Shown in pieces: positions 35,799-47,076 of a DNA stretch of 64,000 bases. Source of the stretch: Cladobotryum mycophilum (lineage: Eukaryota; Ascomycota; Sordariomycetes; Hypocreales; Hypocreaceae); NCBI GenBank assembly GCA_036429605.1, contig JAVFKD010000004.1:3782001-3846000 (forward strand). The letters are read 5' to 3'. Under the pieces are notes generated by a model that was not told the DNA's origin, did no database searches, and saw only the letters and a list, made by a program, of their open reading frames with translations. Numbering within the stretch: position 1 is the stretch's first letter; each line of letters starts with the position of its first letter. The translations under genes and the position numbers were made by a program.

Positions 35799-37668
35799 AT
35801 GGGGAAACTGGTCTGAATGGGTCTGGGACGAAAACAATCGCAGCTACTACCGTGTCCGCCAGGACGCAGAGGGTGCGCAATCTTCTTCTGGCGCTCTGAT
35901 TTTGACCACAAGTGGCTCATGTACATGTATAGGAAATCTAGACTACGATTGGGATCCCCGCGATACGCCCACCGCCGCCGTTCATGCGCAAACTCCTCGA
36001 GATTCGACTATAGAGAAAGTAACGGAGCAGTTTGAAAATCTTTCCACGGGTTCCTATGATCAAAGTACGTGGAATTGCGCGGGGCAGTTTGGATTGCACA
36101 TACACACACACCTCCAAACTGTGACGGTAATCCGGAATACAGGCTTGGTGTCTGAATATTTGGCAACTGACAGCTTGTGTGCAGCCTCAGAAGATCAATC
36201 CGGAAAATCCAAGTCAAACAAACCGAAATCGAAGCCCAAGCATCGGACTTCTTCCAACGACAAGGATGTAGGCCAGGGTGACTACAGCATCTCCACCACA
36301 AATACCCTCAGCAATTCTCTGGCGGTGCACGACGACTACGAAACGAGTCAATGTAAGGCAAATGATGGCGCGGCCTTGATCATCAGCTCACCAAGCTCAA
36401 TTAGATGTCCACGGGTCAACTACTCCGGCCTACTACCAACAACACCGCTCAGGTACAGTGCCCGAATTACGAATCACCAAGTAGTGAGCTGACCTAGTAC
36501 TCTTGATGATGTAGACCCGAAAACAGCATCAACGTATACTCAAGCAGAGACACCAAGCGCAAACTATGCAACAAGTAAGTTATTAATAGAGCAAATGACC
36601 ACTTGAGCTCTATACCCGAATTCCGGGGTGGCCATCACATTCTCACCGATTCTAAATGCTAATTTTGCCACAAGACGTTTCAACAGCGAGACATGACGAG
36701 CGGGAGCGCCCCAACCGCGATCACGAGGACGAGCTTGCAGACACGATAGCAGCGAGCCAATCGTACTACGATGTATATGCGAATACGGGAGAATCATCGT
36801 CGTCATCGGCCTATGGTATGGCTTGCGTTTGAGTGTCTGAGAGGGCGCAAAGTTGACGTGAGAGATAGTCCCATACGATGAGACTGAAGATGAAGGTCCA
36901 CCGACCCCGAAAGCTCAAGAAACCCATGGCGGTTACCATATTACTGCAGAAGAGACGTTGGAAGAGCTAGATCCACGTAAGCCTCTCTACCTACGTCTTG
37001 TTTGGTAGTTTTGACGCTAAATTAAACTTTAAGGTTATCGAGTCGAACCGTCCAGTAGATTTCAACCTGGCGAAGTACGTTGGGAGCATATATGCTGCAA
37101 CGGAGAGTATTGCTAACATGATTTGACAGATTTTCAAAGTTCACTGGTCCGAACCGCAAGGATCCGGCAATGACGGGGCTCCGAGTGTGTCTGGGAAGCA
37201 TGAGATCCAAAACAGATTTGGAACCAAATTCTTCGTCGGATTCCGGCGATTTATCGTGATAGCAAATGACCAAGGTCATTGCACTTGCGTGTAAGTTATT
37301 CTACCACAGTCGGCAGATTTTGGTTTCCTAACAAATGTAGACCCATCCTCACATATGGTGGCAAGGCGTGCAAGAAGAAAGGAGTCAAAGCCGATAAGCA
37401 CGGTATAATTTATGAGCGCGGCCACAAGGCACGACTTCTCGAGAAAGAGCCCAAACTCGGGTTTTCCCCTGTCCGAGTCGAGATGAAGGAGGAGGGCGAG
37501 AAGCTCTCAAAAGAATCACGAGTCAATTACTCCAAGCTGGTGACGGTAGAACACAACGTCAAGGTGTTTTTCATCGGATCAGTGGTATATAGCGACTGGG
37601 AACTGGTCCGAGATGCCGTCAATTCTTGCTGGAACAAGAAGAATCACCAGAAACAAAGGCATCGATGA
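35799..37668 (+). CDS. DUF6590 domain protein, ten exons, start frame uncertain
   Basis: Ten exons (about 35799-35872, 35933-36064, 36185-36352, 36405-36452, 36515-36574, 36675-36815, 36869-36976, 37034-37074, 37130-37290, 37341-37668) join in frame to about 420 residues. Exon 1 encodes NWSEWVWDENNRSYYRVRQD, the aromatic N-terminal motif of these fungal proteins. The middle is low-complexity. The C-terminal domain (about 270-419) runs from FQPGEIFKVHWSEPQ through GFRRFIVIANDQGHCTCVPI, LTYGGKACKKKGVKADKHGI and IYERGH, which I assign to DUF6590. Its function is unknown; members are common in Pezizomycotina. Odd point: the exon 1 frame has no ATG. It is closed upstream by TAA at 35785, and the ATG at 35799 is one base out of frame; the GGGG run after it is the likely site. 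All other junctions are clean. Confidence 0.75.
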
Positions 37669-38869
37669 GATGGGAAGGGTGCTCTACCTAGCACAGACAC
37701 GTTTATTTTTCTTCCTGGTGCGCACTTTGCTGCATCATAGTTTGATGGCGCCGCTGTAGTGCAGCAGTGCTCATCCACAAATACGTTCCTCGAGGGTTGT
37801 TTGACGGTTTATTTAGCTCGTCAAAGCTCCTCGCGCGAAACCTGTGCCTGGTTTTTTGATGACGGCAGCGGATGTGATATCGTAACGGCCTAGATTGGCA
37901 TCTCTGGCATGGATCTTTCTTTTACCCCCCTCCCTCTTTTTGTGTCATCTTTAATCCATTGCGGGTCATGCTTTGGCATTTTGCAACGTGGAGTTTTAGC
38001 TATTTTTACGGGGCAGATTGCATTTTGCATTGGACCATGTGGCGGAACAGAACACATCATCTCACGGTGGGACGGGTATACGATGCGGGCATTTTTGCTT
38101 GTGTACTGGGCGATTTGACGACCGTACTCATGATCATTCCTCATTCTCTTTCACGATAAAACAATATATGACGACAATCTTTGATGGGTAGGTGGTAGGG
38201 GATGAGTGTTACAAGGTGTTTACAAGTTGGTCTTGGTGGATGGATGTAGGCGGAGATATGATGGTTTAGCTCTTCCATTGATGTTGGGTTAATGTCTGTG
38301 CTCGATACTATGAAATAGCGTTTGAAGACGAAGAAAAGATTCACGATGATTCAATTATTCCCGATAACATGAAACATAAAAAAGGAATAAATAAGGTGAG
38401 ACGGTCTTTGGAAACGGACTTTGTCTTTCGCTTGCTTGTCTAAGCGTACCGGCCCCCCACAAATTGTACCTCGGCATCTTTCCCCACAATCCTTACCTAA
38501 ACAAAGTAGCTTTCCCGCAGCGGTAAGCGGTAAAGATACTTGGAGGTCGCTCGGTCAAGGAAAACTTCCCCAGAAACGGCCGAGGAAGATTACCTCTCCC
38601 GGCCGACCTACCTAAACTCGTAAGAAGGGACCGGGCCAGATCCAGCCCCAAGCGATTGTTAATAAATATTCGTTGGGGTCCAGCTTACAATTGGTTTCTT
38701 CATCTCTTGATATACATCTCTCTTTTGTTGGATTCTTGATTTCTTCTCGTTTGCTTTTACTACCTAGTTATAATAAAACTTCAAGGCCAATTGCGCTGCT
38801 GTGGATTCGAGATTTACCCGCAGTTACATCCAAGTTTCCTTGAAAGATAAGATAGCGACAACCGAGACA
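37669..38869 (+). other. Intergenic region upstream of the SDR gene
   Basis: About 1.2 kb holding the 3' end of the DUF6590 gene and the SDR promoter. TA-rich elements (TATACA at about 38710 and TTATAATAAAA at 38768) lie within about 160 bases of the SDR start. Nothing else was recognised. Confidence 0.5.
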
Positions 38870-39849
38870 ATGTCCGCCCAGGCAGATGTTCAGCTGAACG
38901 ACTTTTCGTCGCTCTTCTCCCTCAAGGGCAAGGTCGCCGTTGTGACTGGAGGATCCCGAGGTCTGGGCCTGCACGCCGCCTCTGCGTACGTTTGCAAAAA
39001 TTCCTCTCTCTCTCTCTCTCAAGCCCTGTTTCCCAATTGAACTTTGAGCGACAGCACAGCTAACTTGGTGGTTTTTTTTTCTTTCTGTACAGCTTCCTTC
39101 AGGCCGGATGTTCTAAAGTCTTCATCTCCTCCCGCAAGGCCGCCGCCTGCGAGGAGGCATGCAAAGCCCTCAACGCCCTCCCCAACCTCTCCCCAGGAGC
39201 CGTGGCCATCTCCGTGCCCGCCGACTCGGCCAACATGAAGGGCGTCGAGTCCCTCCTCGAACAGGTCAAGAAGCACACGGATCGCGTGGATATCCTGTTC
39301 GCCAACGCGGGAGCCACCTGGGGCGAGGCGTTTGATACCCACCCGGACGATGCCTTTGCCAAGGTCATGGATCTCAACGTCAAGGCCGTGTTCAACACCA
39401 TCCGCGTGTTTGCTCCCCTGCTGGAGAAGCATGCTAGCATTCAAGACCCGAGCCGCGTCTTGATCACCGCCAGTGTGGCCGGCCTGGGCGTCGGGACGCT
39501 TGGAAAGCAGGCCACCTTTGGGTACTCTGCCAGCAAGGCTGCTGTCCTTCACCTGGGCCGCAACTTGGCCCTGGAGCTGGGCCCCCGACACATGACTGTC
39601 AACTCCATCTGCCCCGGTTTCTTCCCCAGCAAGATGTCCAACGGTTTGCTGGCCCTGTCTGGCGGCGCGGAGAAGTTTGCCGCCTCAAATCCCATGCGCC
39701 GTCTGGGCCAGGCCGAAGACATTGCTGGTGTCGTTGTGTACCTTTGCAGCCGAGCTGGTACGCATGTCAACGCCGAGGCTATTGCCATCGACGGTGGTGC
39801 CCTGTGGGCCCGAGGAGAAATGTCCATGGCTGCCGACTCGAAGTTGTAA
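38870..39849 (+). CDS. Short-chain dehydrogenase/reductase with peroxisomal SKL tail
   Basis: Two exons (38870-38985, 39093-39849) encode 290 residues of a classical SDR. The Rossmann motif TGGSRGLG is at 26-33, NAG at 110-112, the catalytic Ser at 166 (ITASVAG) and the Tyr-Lys pair at 183 and 187 (GYSASKAA). PG follows in SICPGFF. The intron splits Ala39 (GC|C). The last three residues are Ser-Lys-Leu, a canonical peroxisomal targeting signal 1, so it probably acts in the peroxisome as an NAD(P)H-dependent reductase. The sequence resembles fungal proteins labelled 3-oxoacyl reductase or rhamnolipid-type reductase, but the substrate cannot be inferred. The ATG at 38870 was chosen over an in-frame ATG at 38801 because it gives the family length. 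The next gene is convergent, 191 bases away. Confidence 0.92.
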
Positions 39850-40040
39850 AAGGGAAATGCGATTACTACAGGTATAAGAAATGAGATATGTGTATGATAA
39901 ATCATGGGTTACAAATACATTTTAGATAATGAGAATGGCAAAAAGCTAAAAAATGTCTATTAGCTATAATTACTGCTTTTTTTAAATGATGCTGCGTGAA
40001 ACAAAAACAAAATATGCTTTTCTTTTTCTTTATGCCCAAC

Positions 40041-41619
40041 TCATGTAATCGTCATTCGTTTCATGCCCTCTTGTGCTACAGACGACTCCGCCAGAGGCTT
40101 GCGAGCTACCCAAGAAGTCGCCTTGTAAACGGTCTGTAACATGCTCTCACTATCCTGAATATACGGCGCCGCGATGCCCGTCTCCATCGACTCGACAACA
40201 AACCCAAGCTTCTCCACAAGAGCCATGACCTCATCGTTGGAAAGCTCAAAGCTTCCCGGGTCGGCGATGCCAGACGAATTGCTATAGTCATGCTCACCAT
40301 CACCATCATCGTCATGCCCGTGATTTCCGGGGGCGTTGTTCTCAAAGTGCCACAGCAGGGGGCCAACATTGATGAGCACGCCTCCGGGTCGGAGACAGTG
40401 GAATATTACCTCGAGGTAGCGGATCAGATTTGGGGCCGTGTCAAGGAAAAAGACACTGGCGACGGCATCGTAGGCGTCCTTGTGATCATCGTCGCCGTAG
40501 AGACAGAGGAAGTCGGCCGCGCACATGGACATTGATCCGACATTGGGGGAGCTGGCGAGGGTGGCTCCCGGGTGAATGTCTGGGATGCGGTAGCTCCGAA
40601 GATGGTTCTCCCGCGTGAGATGGTTTGAGAAGGTGTGTATCCAGGGGTAAATAGTATGCTTCTCGGCCATCTTGCAGTCGTTGAGTATGTAAGACGAAGC
40701 CAAGAGCTGATGATAGGATATTTCGTTGCCTTCGGCCTCGTAGCCGTTTTGGCAGAGGTCAAATACTAATCGTCCCAGTCCAGCGCCTGGGACCAGGACC
40801 TTTAATCGATCACCTTCAGGATTCTTTGCCCTTTCCTGCGCCATGGTTTTCATGATAGGCCCATACGACGCAGCCCTCTCGCCGGCACCAGCCGCAGACC
40901 AGTCACGGTAAAACTGACGGAGGGTGCTCCGGGCCTTGTCAATGTCGGAATGTTTAGCGATACCAGCCCACTCTTGCGGCATGGAGACCTCAGAGTCTGG
41001 TGTCGAGGGAGCGAGTGCGCTGAAGGATGCCAAACCCGACCTGAGGATAGCACGGGCTAGGACCGCGTTTGAATCAATAGCATCATCAGCTTTCTCGAGG
41101 GTTTCAAGAAAGTTGAATGGTGGTGCCGCCAGAAGCTGCCAGTGAGCTTGGGGTAGGGCGTAGAAGGATCGGCGGCGAAGGTGAGTGACATTGAAGTGGG
41201 CGACTTTGGCATATTGACTATATAAATGTTAGTCAAAGCTCAAGTTTTTTTTTACCTAAAGCACATCAGATGAGTGAGGCTTGAGTATGAGTGTAGGACG
41301 AATATATGAAAAGAAATATGAACAAGTCTCGCATCAACTCTACAACTCCGCGTCCCACGAGACCACGTAAGAGAGGGGTATGATTGTAATGAAATGTAAC
41401 ATCCACCACCACTTGCGCAAACACCATAGAGGTTCGAGGTTCGAGGTTCAAAAACGGTCTTCACTCAAATACTCACGCAAACGAGTCCAGGGCACAGAAA
41501 ATTACCCGAACTTCTTCAGGGTCGTCCATGCCCTCATCAACACTAGCCCAGGCACTGTCGTCGGCCACAGCCAAGCTTGCCCCGCCATCGTGATCCATGG
41601 AAGCCAGCTCAGCGGACAT
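40041..41619 (-). CDS. Carnosine N-methyltransferase homologue (N2227-like)
   Basis: Two exons (41619-41477, 41217-40041) encode 439 residues. The exon joint Ala GC|T gives SFAQYAKVAHFNVTHLRRRS, as in the family. The SAM-binding motif is VLVPGAGLGRLVFDLC, followed by the family hallmark EGNEISYHQLLASSYILN. Further blocks are YDAVASVFFLDTAPNLIRYL and LRPGGVLINVGPLLWHF. This is the N2227/CARNMT1 family, which methylates carnosine or related His dipeptides in animals; yeast has a homologue (YNL092W). A His/Asp-rich insert (NHGHDDDGDGEHDY) sits near residue 350, after the LLWHF block; such loops vary. The fungal substrate is uncertain. It is head-to-head with the PAC4 gene, 426 bases between start codons, so the two probably share a promoter. 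Confidence 0.93.
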
Positions 41620-42045
41620 GTCTGGCTCTCATTGTGGTTGAAGATGAAAAGGGGAAGAAGAAAATTATTATGATACAAGGATAAATACAAAAATAGAACT
41701 TCAAAAAATGGATATTCTGTTGCTTATGGATAGCAAGGCAATGAGTCGTGTTGGACCCTTGAAAGAGGATGTGGACGAGAGTTGAGTTGGTTGGATTGAT
41801 GGATGTTTTTCTTTGTAGGGTGACTGATTATGAATTTTAGCGCAGAGACGAAAAAAGTCAAGGACCCGTCTGTAGCGGCTGCATTCACTGTTCTGTGATG
41901 TGTGTGTGTCCACCAATCATGTGATTTCAGAACAACGTTTATGCACGCCTCATCCAGTTTCATCCGTTGACCTCACGAATCTTCCCAAATCCTTATAATC
42001 TGAGTGTGCGGTAACCAGAGGGTCTTGTTTCTCTGCTCAAACATC
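41620..42045. promoter_or_regulatory. Bidirectional promoter, CARNMT1-like and PAC4 genes
   Basis: The 426 bases separate two divergent start codons with no room for another gene. The centre is mixed, with a GT-rich stretch at about 41895-41910. No clear TATA box is placed relative to either start. Co-regulation is possible but unproven. Confidence 0.6.
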
Positions 42046-42565
42046 ATGAGTTTCCGTGAGACCGAGGTGGTGGAGGTTTCCATCCCCCTTCCGCGATCCT
42101 TGGACGCACGCATCTTCATCCGCTTGACGATCCAGGCCAAGGCTATTCTTCTCTTCTTGACCACTGCATCTCAAGATGAGTTGGGCAATCCCAACACCAT
42201 GGGCTCATTTGTATATGCTTTGCCCGATGTAGGACTTACCCTATCAATCTATAATATTTCTGCATCCACGAAACTGCGGGGTTCACACAAGGCTAATGCG
42301 AAAACAGAGATTCAATCCTCAGCAGCCCCTCGCCACCACTCTCTTCTCTTCTGAACAATCCCTGGAGTTTACTACAAGAATAGCGAGGCTTCTTGCTAGG
42401 AAATCAAAATTTCCGGTATACGTCACAAACTCCATCAGCCTTGAAAGCACGGGCATGGGTGGTACAGTCGAAGAGGAGATGGAGGCCTTTAAGAGTGTTG
42501 TGGAGGTGGTTGTTGGAAAGCTTGAGAGTGCGGGCTTTGGCTCTGCGGCAGCAAATGGATTATAA
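42046..42565 (+). CDS. Proteasome assembly chaperone 4 (PAC4/Poc4)
   Basis: Two exons (42046-42228, 42308-42565) encode 146 residues. The joint gives FVYALPDRFNPQQPL, the diagnostic core of the PAC4 family (small, about 120-150 residues). An N-terminal strand reads VVEVSIPLPRSLDARIFIRL; the second half has LEFTTRIARLLARKSKFPVYV and a C-terminal helix EEEMEAFKSVVEVVVGKL. With PAC3 it should act in the cytosol or nucleus as a dimer that helps build the alpha ring of the 20S proteasome. The intron start GTAGGA is a weak but acceptable donor; reading through it gives a divergent tail, which supports the spliced model. An in-frame ATG 42 bases upstream (42004) is less likely. Confidence 0.88.
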
Positions 42566-42643
42566 AATTGAAGGATATTATTATACGGAGGGGGAAATAG
42601 TACCACCTGAAGAAATAATTAGAACAGGGTAGGCGCTTTATTC

Positions 42644-42879
42644 TCAGGGATGCATTGGCAGGTAATCATCAGCTCTGTCAAGCACGCTCACTCCCAAGTC
42701 TCTTGCTACACTCAACATACGAGCAACATTCGGGTGGGCTGGCGATTTTTGGGCAGGGCCGATATAACAATCTCTTCTATTCGAGTCATGTACGGCAGTG
42801 CCATCAATCCTTCACTGAAATGATCCAGGTTGGAAGAGGGATTCGACTGCCTCATAAAGGCAGCCAGACATTCATACGT
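42644..42879 (-). pseudogene. Relic of an unrecognised gene, C-terminal part
   Basis: The minus strand reads like protein in two frames joined by a 1-base loss near 42761: first SNLDHFSEGLMALPYMTR and IEEIVIS, then GPAQKSPAHPNVARML and LGVSVLDRADDYLPMHP, ending in TGA at 42644. Upstream the frame is closed by TGA at 42882. The end is convergent with PAC4, 78 bases away, as a normal neighbour would be. I do not recognise the family. A small intact gene is excluded by the frame break, since an intron there would be too short. Confidence 0.45.
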
Positions 42880-42880
42880 T

Positions 42881-43342
42881 CACACTCTTGAATGGGAGGC
42901 TTTCACCATCTTCCGCCCTGAATATGATGATGCCGTCGGAAACATCTATATGCCAACTGCTGCAGACATAGTGATGGTAAAACTGCCACTGTGTTCCCCA
43001 TTCGATAATCATCGACATGATCCTTACCGCAAGATGTGTCTCGGATGCTTAGACCTATCGCTGTGGGCCACTATACATAAGCCCCCGCCTCATAGTTTTG
43101 ACTCCATTCGTGGAGAATATGATGCACGAGTTGCAGACTGAGATGGACCACTAGAAGTAGGTCAAGACAATGGGAGCGGTCATCACACGGAGGCGGAGAT
43201 TTATGATGGGAATTTTCTCAAGGTAAGACGCGATAAGAACGAGATTGTGATTGTCAACGCGACACTAGTTGATGGCTTTTTCTCGCTGATCAGGGGGAAG
43301 CCTTTGGATTATAGTGATGGAGATGGACCGTTGAGAGCCTGA
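42881..43342 (+). pseudogene. Relic of an unrecognised gene, one internal stop
   Basis: One plus-strand frame is open from 42881 to a TGA at 43139 and again to a TGA at 43340. It is protein-like (LEWEAFTIFRPEYDDAVGNI, YMPTAADIVMVKLPL, YRKMCLGCLDLSLWATIH, and after the stop NFLKVRRDKNEIVIVNATLV). No frame on the other strand is open across it. There is no start codon at its head, and it abuts the minus-strand relic at 42879-42881. The family is not recognised. It could be a 3' exon of a split gene, but no splice pair removes the stop. Confidence 0.45.
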
Positions 43343-44125
43343 GAGGAATGGAAAAGCAAAGAGGAATCAGCATAATTTATCTGTTGATGATGACATTGAA
43401 TAGATAGATCATTACATATTCTGGCATACTACTCCGTACATAAATGCTACATAAATTCTCCGTAGGAATCAACAAATGGCGTAGTCGTCCGCCATTTTAT
43501 CGCCAGAAAATTTCCCATCACTTCCCGTATTGGCTTAGTCACCCGGTTATTATTCTTTATGCAAGCAAGAACAAACTGCGGTACCTCCTCCTCCAGTGAA
43601 AGTTTTCCACGGGTTATCGTTATCGCACCCCGCCACGAAATTTGACGCCGCCAGAGAGGGCAGGTTTGCTCCCCGCCAGACCAAACCTCCCCAGGGCGCA
43701 CAGGGTTCTCTTGCGCATCGTCTCACATTCATCATCACGGAGAGTCTGTCAGTTGGTCAGTAACTCTTACCAGCTCAAGGACTTGGAACTGCATATTTTG
43801 TCCCCCGAGACTGAACGCAAGCCCCCCTCCAACATAATCGCCCATTATACAACAAACCTCCTTCTCCAACTGCGCCCGCCGATCCCTGCTCGAGCCACAA
43901 CCCCACGCAGACCCAGGGTCGTCGAGGGGCATTGTTGGGTAGCTGCCATTGTACGCCGCATAGCCAAAGAATGCCGTCCCGAATAACTTGTAGGATGCTA
44001 ATACCATGTCTCGCACATTTTTGCAGTCTCGATTTATGTGATAGAGCTCCTCAAGCTGCCAGCCCATCAATCGCGCATCATTTTCCGACCTCAGTGCAGC
44101 AAGGCTGCCGCCACACTTTCTCACC
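43343..44125. other. Upstream region of the transportin gene
   Basis: About 780 bases before the Kap104 start. A TACTCCGTA motif lies at 43430-43438. A 148-codon minus-strand frame (43735-44181) overlaps the first exon of Kap104; it is treated as unproven. Confidence 0.5.
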
Positions 44126-47076
44126 ATGTCCTCCTGGCAGCCCTCACAGCAGTCCTTGAGCCAGCTTGCAGCTTGTCTCAAGGACTCCCTCAGCGGCTAT
44201 GACAAGAATGCCCAGAAGCAGGCTGAGTCGGTGAGTTTACAGCTCCTCGATTGGTAGAGGCGTGTGTGCTAAGACTGCTGCTCCACTAGATGCTTGAACA
44301 AGCCAAGAAGTCACCCGATATCAACAACTACCTCGCCTACCTTCTCTCAAGTGCTCAGCCGCCAGAGGGCCTACAATTTAACGAACAGGATTATCATCTT
44401 GTGCGCTCCGCAGCCGGCATTATGCTAAAGAACAACATCAAGGTGGAATATGCTTCCATCCCAGACTCTAGCTGGGAGCTCATCAAACTTGCTGTGCCCC
44501 TGAGCCTGCAAGATAAGAACCCTCAAATTCGAAACTTTGCTGGAAATATTGCGACAGAATTTATCCGAAGACGTGGGTTGCTGGCATACCCCGAATTGCT
44601 TCCCCAGCTTCTGGAGATGATTGGCAACGCCAACGGCCAGTTTTCCAACGAGGCGCAAGAGGGTGGAATGTCCGCAATGACCAAGATTTGCGAGGACAAC
44701 GCCAAATTGCTTACCAAGGAGGTCAATGGTCAGAGACCCCTTAATCATGTCCTTCCACAGCTGATTGCTGCCACCAAGAACACTCTCCCCAAGGTCCGAG
44801 CCGGTGCCCTCACGGCCATCAACGTCTTCACTTCACGAGATTCGCAGGCCATGTTGAACTCAATCGATGATCTTCTGCAACATCTTTTTATTCTCTCCGG
44901 GGATGAAAATACCGATGTTCGCCGACAGGTTTGTCGAGCTTTCGTCCAGCTTGTGGAATCCCGGCCAGACAAGCTGCAGCCTCACATTGGTGGATTGGTC
45001 GACTACATCATTACTCAACAGAAGAGTGATGACGAGGACCTCGCTTGCGAGGCTGCTGAATTTTGGCTGGCAGTTGGCGAACACGATAATCTCTGGAACG
45101 CTCTACAGCCATACCTGAATAAGATTATCCCCGTTTTGCTCCAGTGCATGGTATACAGCGGAGAGGACATCGCGCTTCTCGGCGGCCTTTCAGACGATGA
45201 GGATGAGGAAGATCGGCAAGAAGACATCAAGCCCAAGTTTGCCAAGAAATCCCATACCAGGACTGCGAATGGCGAGGGATCCTTGTCGGCCGACCAGGCA
45301 CAGAATGGCAACGCGTATGAGAAAATAGCCGGCATGGATGAAGAACTGGAAGATGGAGAGCTTGATGACGATGATGACGGAGATGACAGCCCCGATGAGA
45401 GGTGGACTGTGCGGAAATGCTCTGCGGCAGCTCTTGACGTCTTTGCTCGCGACTTTGGTGGACCCGTGTTTGAGGCCATCTTCCCCTACCTCTCTCAGAA
45501 CCTCAAGCATGAGGAATGGCCACACCGAGAGGCTGCCGTCCTAGCTCTAGGTGCCGTTGCTGATGGTTGTATGGACACCGTTACTCCACACCTTCCGGAG
45601 CTAGTTCCGTACCTGATTTCTCTTCTAGAGGATCAGGAGCCTGTTGTTAGGCAAATCACATGTTGGGCTCTGGGCAGATACTCATCATGGGCAGCAAACT
45701 TGGCAGACCCTTCACAACGGGAGCAGTATTTCTTGCCAATGATGGACGGAATCCTTCGGAAGATGCTCGACAAGAACAAGAAAGTTCAAGAAGCGGGTGC
45801 TTCTGCCTTTGCCAACCTCGAAGAAAAGGCCGGGAAGAAACTTGAGCCGTACTGCGGGCCCATCATTCACCAATTTGTCCGATGCTTTGAAAAGTACAAG
45901 GACCGAAACATGTATATCCTATACGACTGCGTACAAACCCTGGCGGAGCGCCTTGGACCATTTATTGCCAGTCCTGAGCTGGTCAACAAGCTGATGCCAG
46001 CCTTGATCCAAAGGTACAATGTTGTCACAGACGACGGGCGCGAATTGTTCCCACTGCTTGAATGCCTATCTTACGTGGCATTGGCGCTCGGCCACGCATT
46101 CACGCCATATGCCGCTCCGCTGTTCATGCGATGTGTTGGCATTATTCAGTCAAACCTTGAGCAAACTCTTGCGGCCGCCAGCAACCCCTCAGTGGATCAG
46201 CCTGACAAGGACTTCCTCATTACCAGTTTAGACCTCTTGAGCGCGATAATCCAGGCGCTCGAGGCCGAGAAGTCGGCAGAGCTTGTCAAGAGCTCTCAGC
46301 AGCCATTCTTTGAACTCCTTAGCTTTTGCATGGAGGACCCCACTGATGAGGTGCGCCAATCAGCATACGCACTTCTCGGAGACTGTTCAAAGTATATCTT
46401 CCCTCAGCTGCAACAGTATCTGCCTAATATTTTCCCCATTCTCCTGAAACAGCTTGACCTGGAGAACATTGTGGACGAGGAAATTGATAGCGCATATGGC
46501 GTCGTTAATAATGCGTGCTGGTCGACTGGTGAAATTTCCATGCAACACTTGAAGGGTATGGAGCCTTGGCTATCAGAACTTCTCCAACGGTTTGTAGACA
46601 TCATGGGCAACCCCAATGTACCTAAAGGGCTTGTCGAGAATGCTGCGATTGCACTTGCCCGCCTCGGTTTAGGAAACGCTGAGCGACTCGCGCCAGCGCT
46701 CCCAACGTTTGCTGGAGACTTTTTGAGCGCAATGTCGGAGGTTGAGCCTACGGAAGAAAAGGCAACGGCTTTCAAGGGCTTCACTTTGATTGTGTTACAA
46801 AACCCCCAGGCGCTAGAGAAGGTGCTGGCAGACTTCTTCGTAACCATCGCCCGGTATCAAGATTTGAACTTGCGCAATCCGATCAAGGGGGAGCTGCATG
46901 ACGGGTTCCAAAATGTGAGTAGCTCTTGTTCGATACGATCATATTTCTTCCGAGTTGCTAACCATTCCGCGTAGGTTTTTAATGTTTACAAGCAAATTAT
47001 CCCTCAGTTCAACGACTTCCTCAACCAACTACAGCCACAAGATCAGCAAAGCCTTAAGAACAACTACTCGATATAA
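44126..47076 (+). CDS. kap104: Transportin / karyopherin beta-2 (Kap104)
   Basis: Three exons (44126-44230, 44290-46914, 46975-47076) encode 943 residues, near the family length (about 900-920). The whole chain is HEAT-repeat superhelix. It begins MSSWQPSQQSLSQLAACLKD and continues SPDINNYLAYLLSS and GIMLKNNIKVEY as in human TNPO1. The acidic loop of HEAT8 is present (DEELEDGELDDDDDGDD, about 350-370) just before RWTVRKCSAAALDV; by homology this loop releases cargo when Ran-GTP binds. It should import mRNA-binding proteins with PY-NLS signals. All exons join in phase 0. The C-terminal exon adds VFNVYKQIIPQFNDFLNQL. No defects are seen. Confidence 0.97.
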
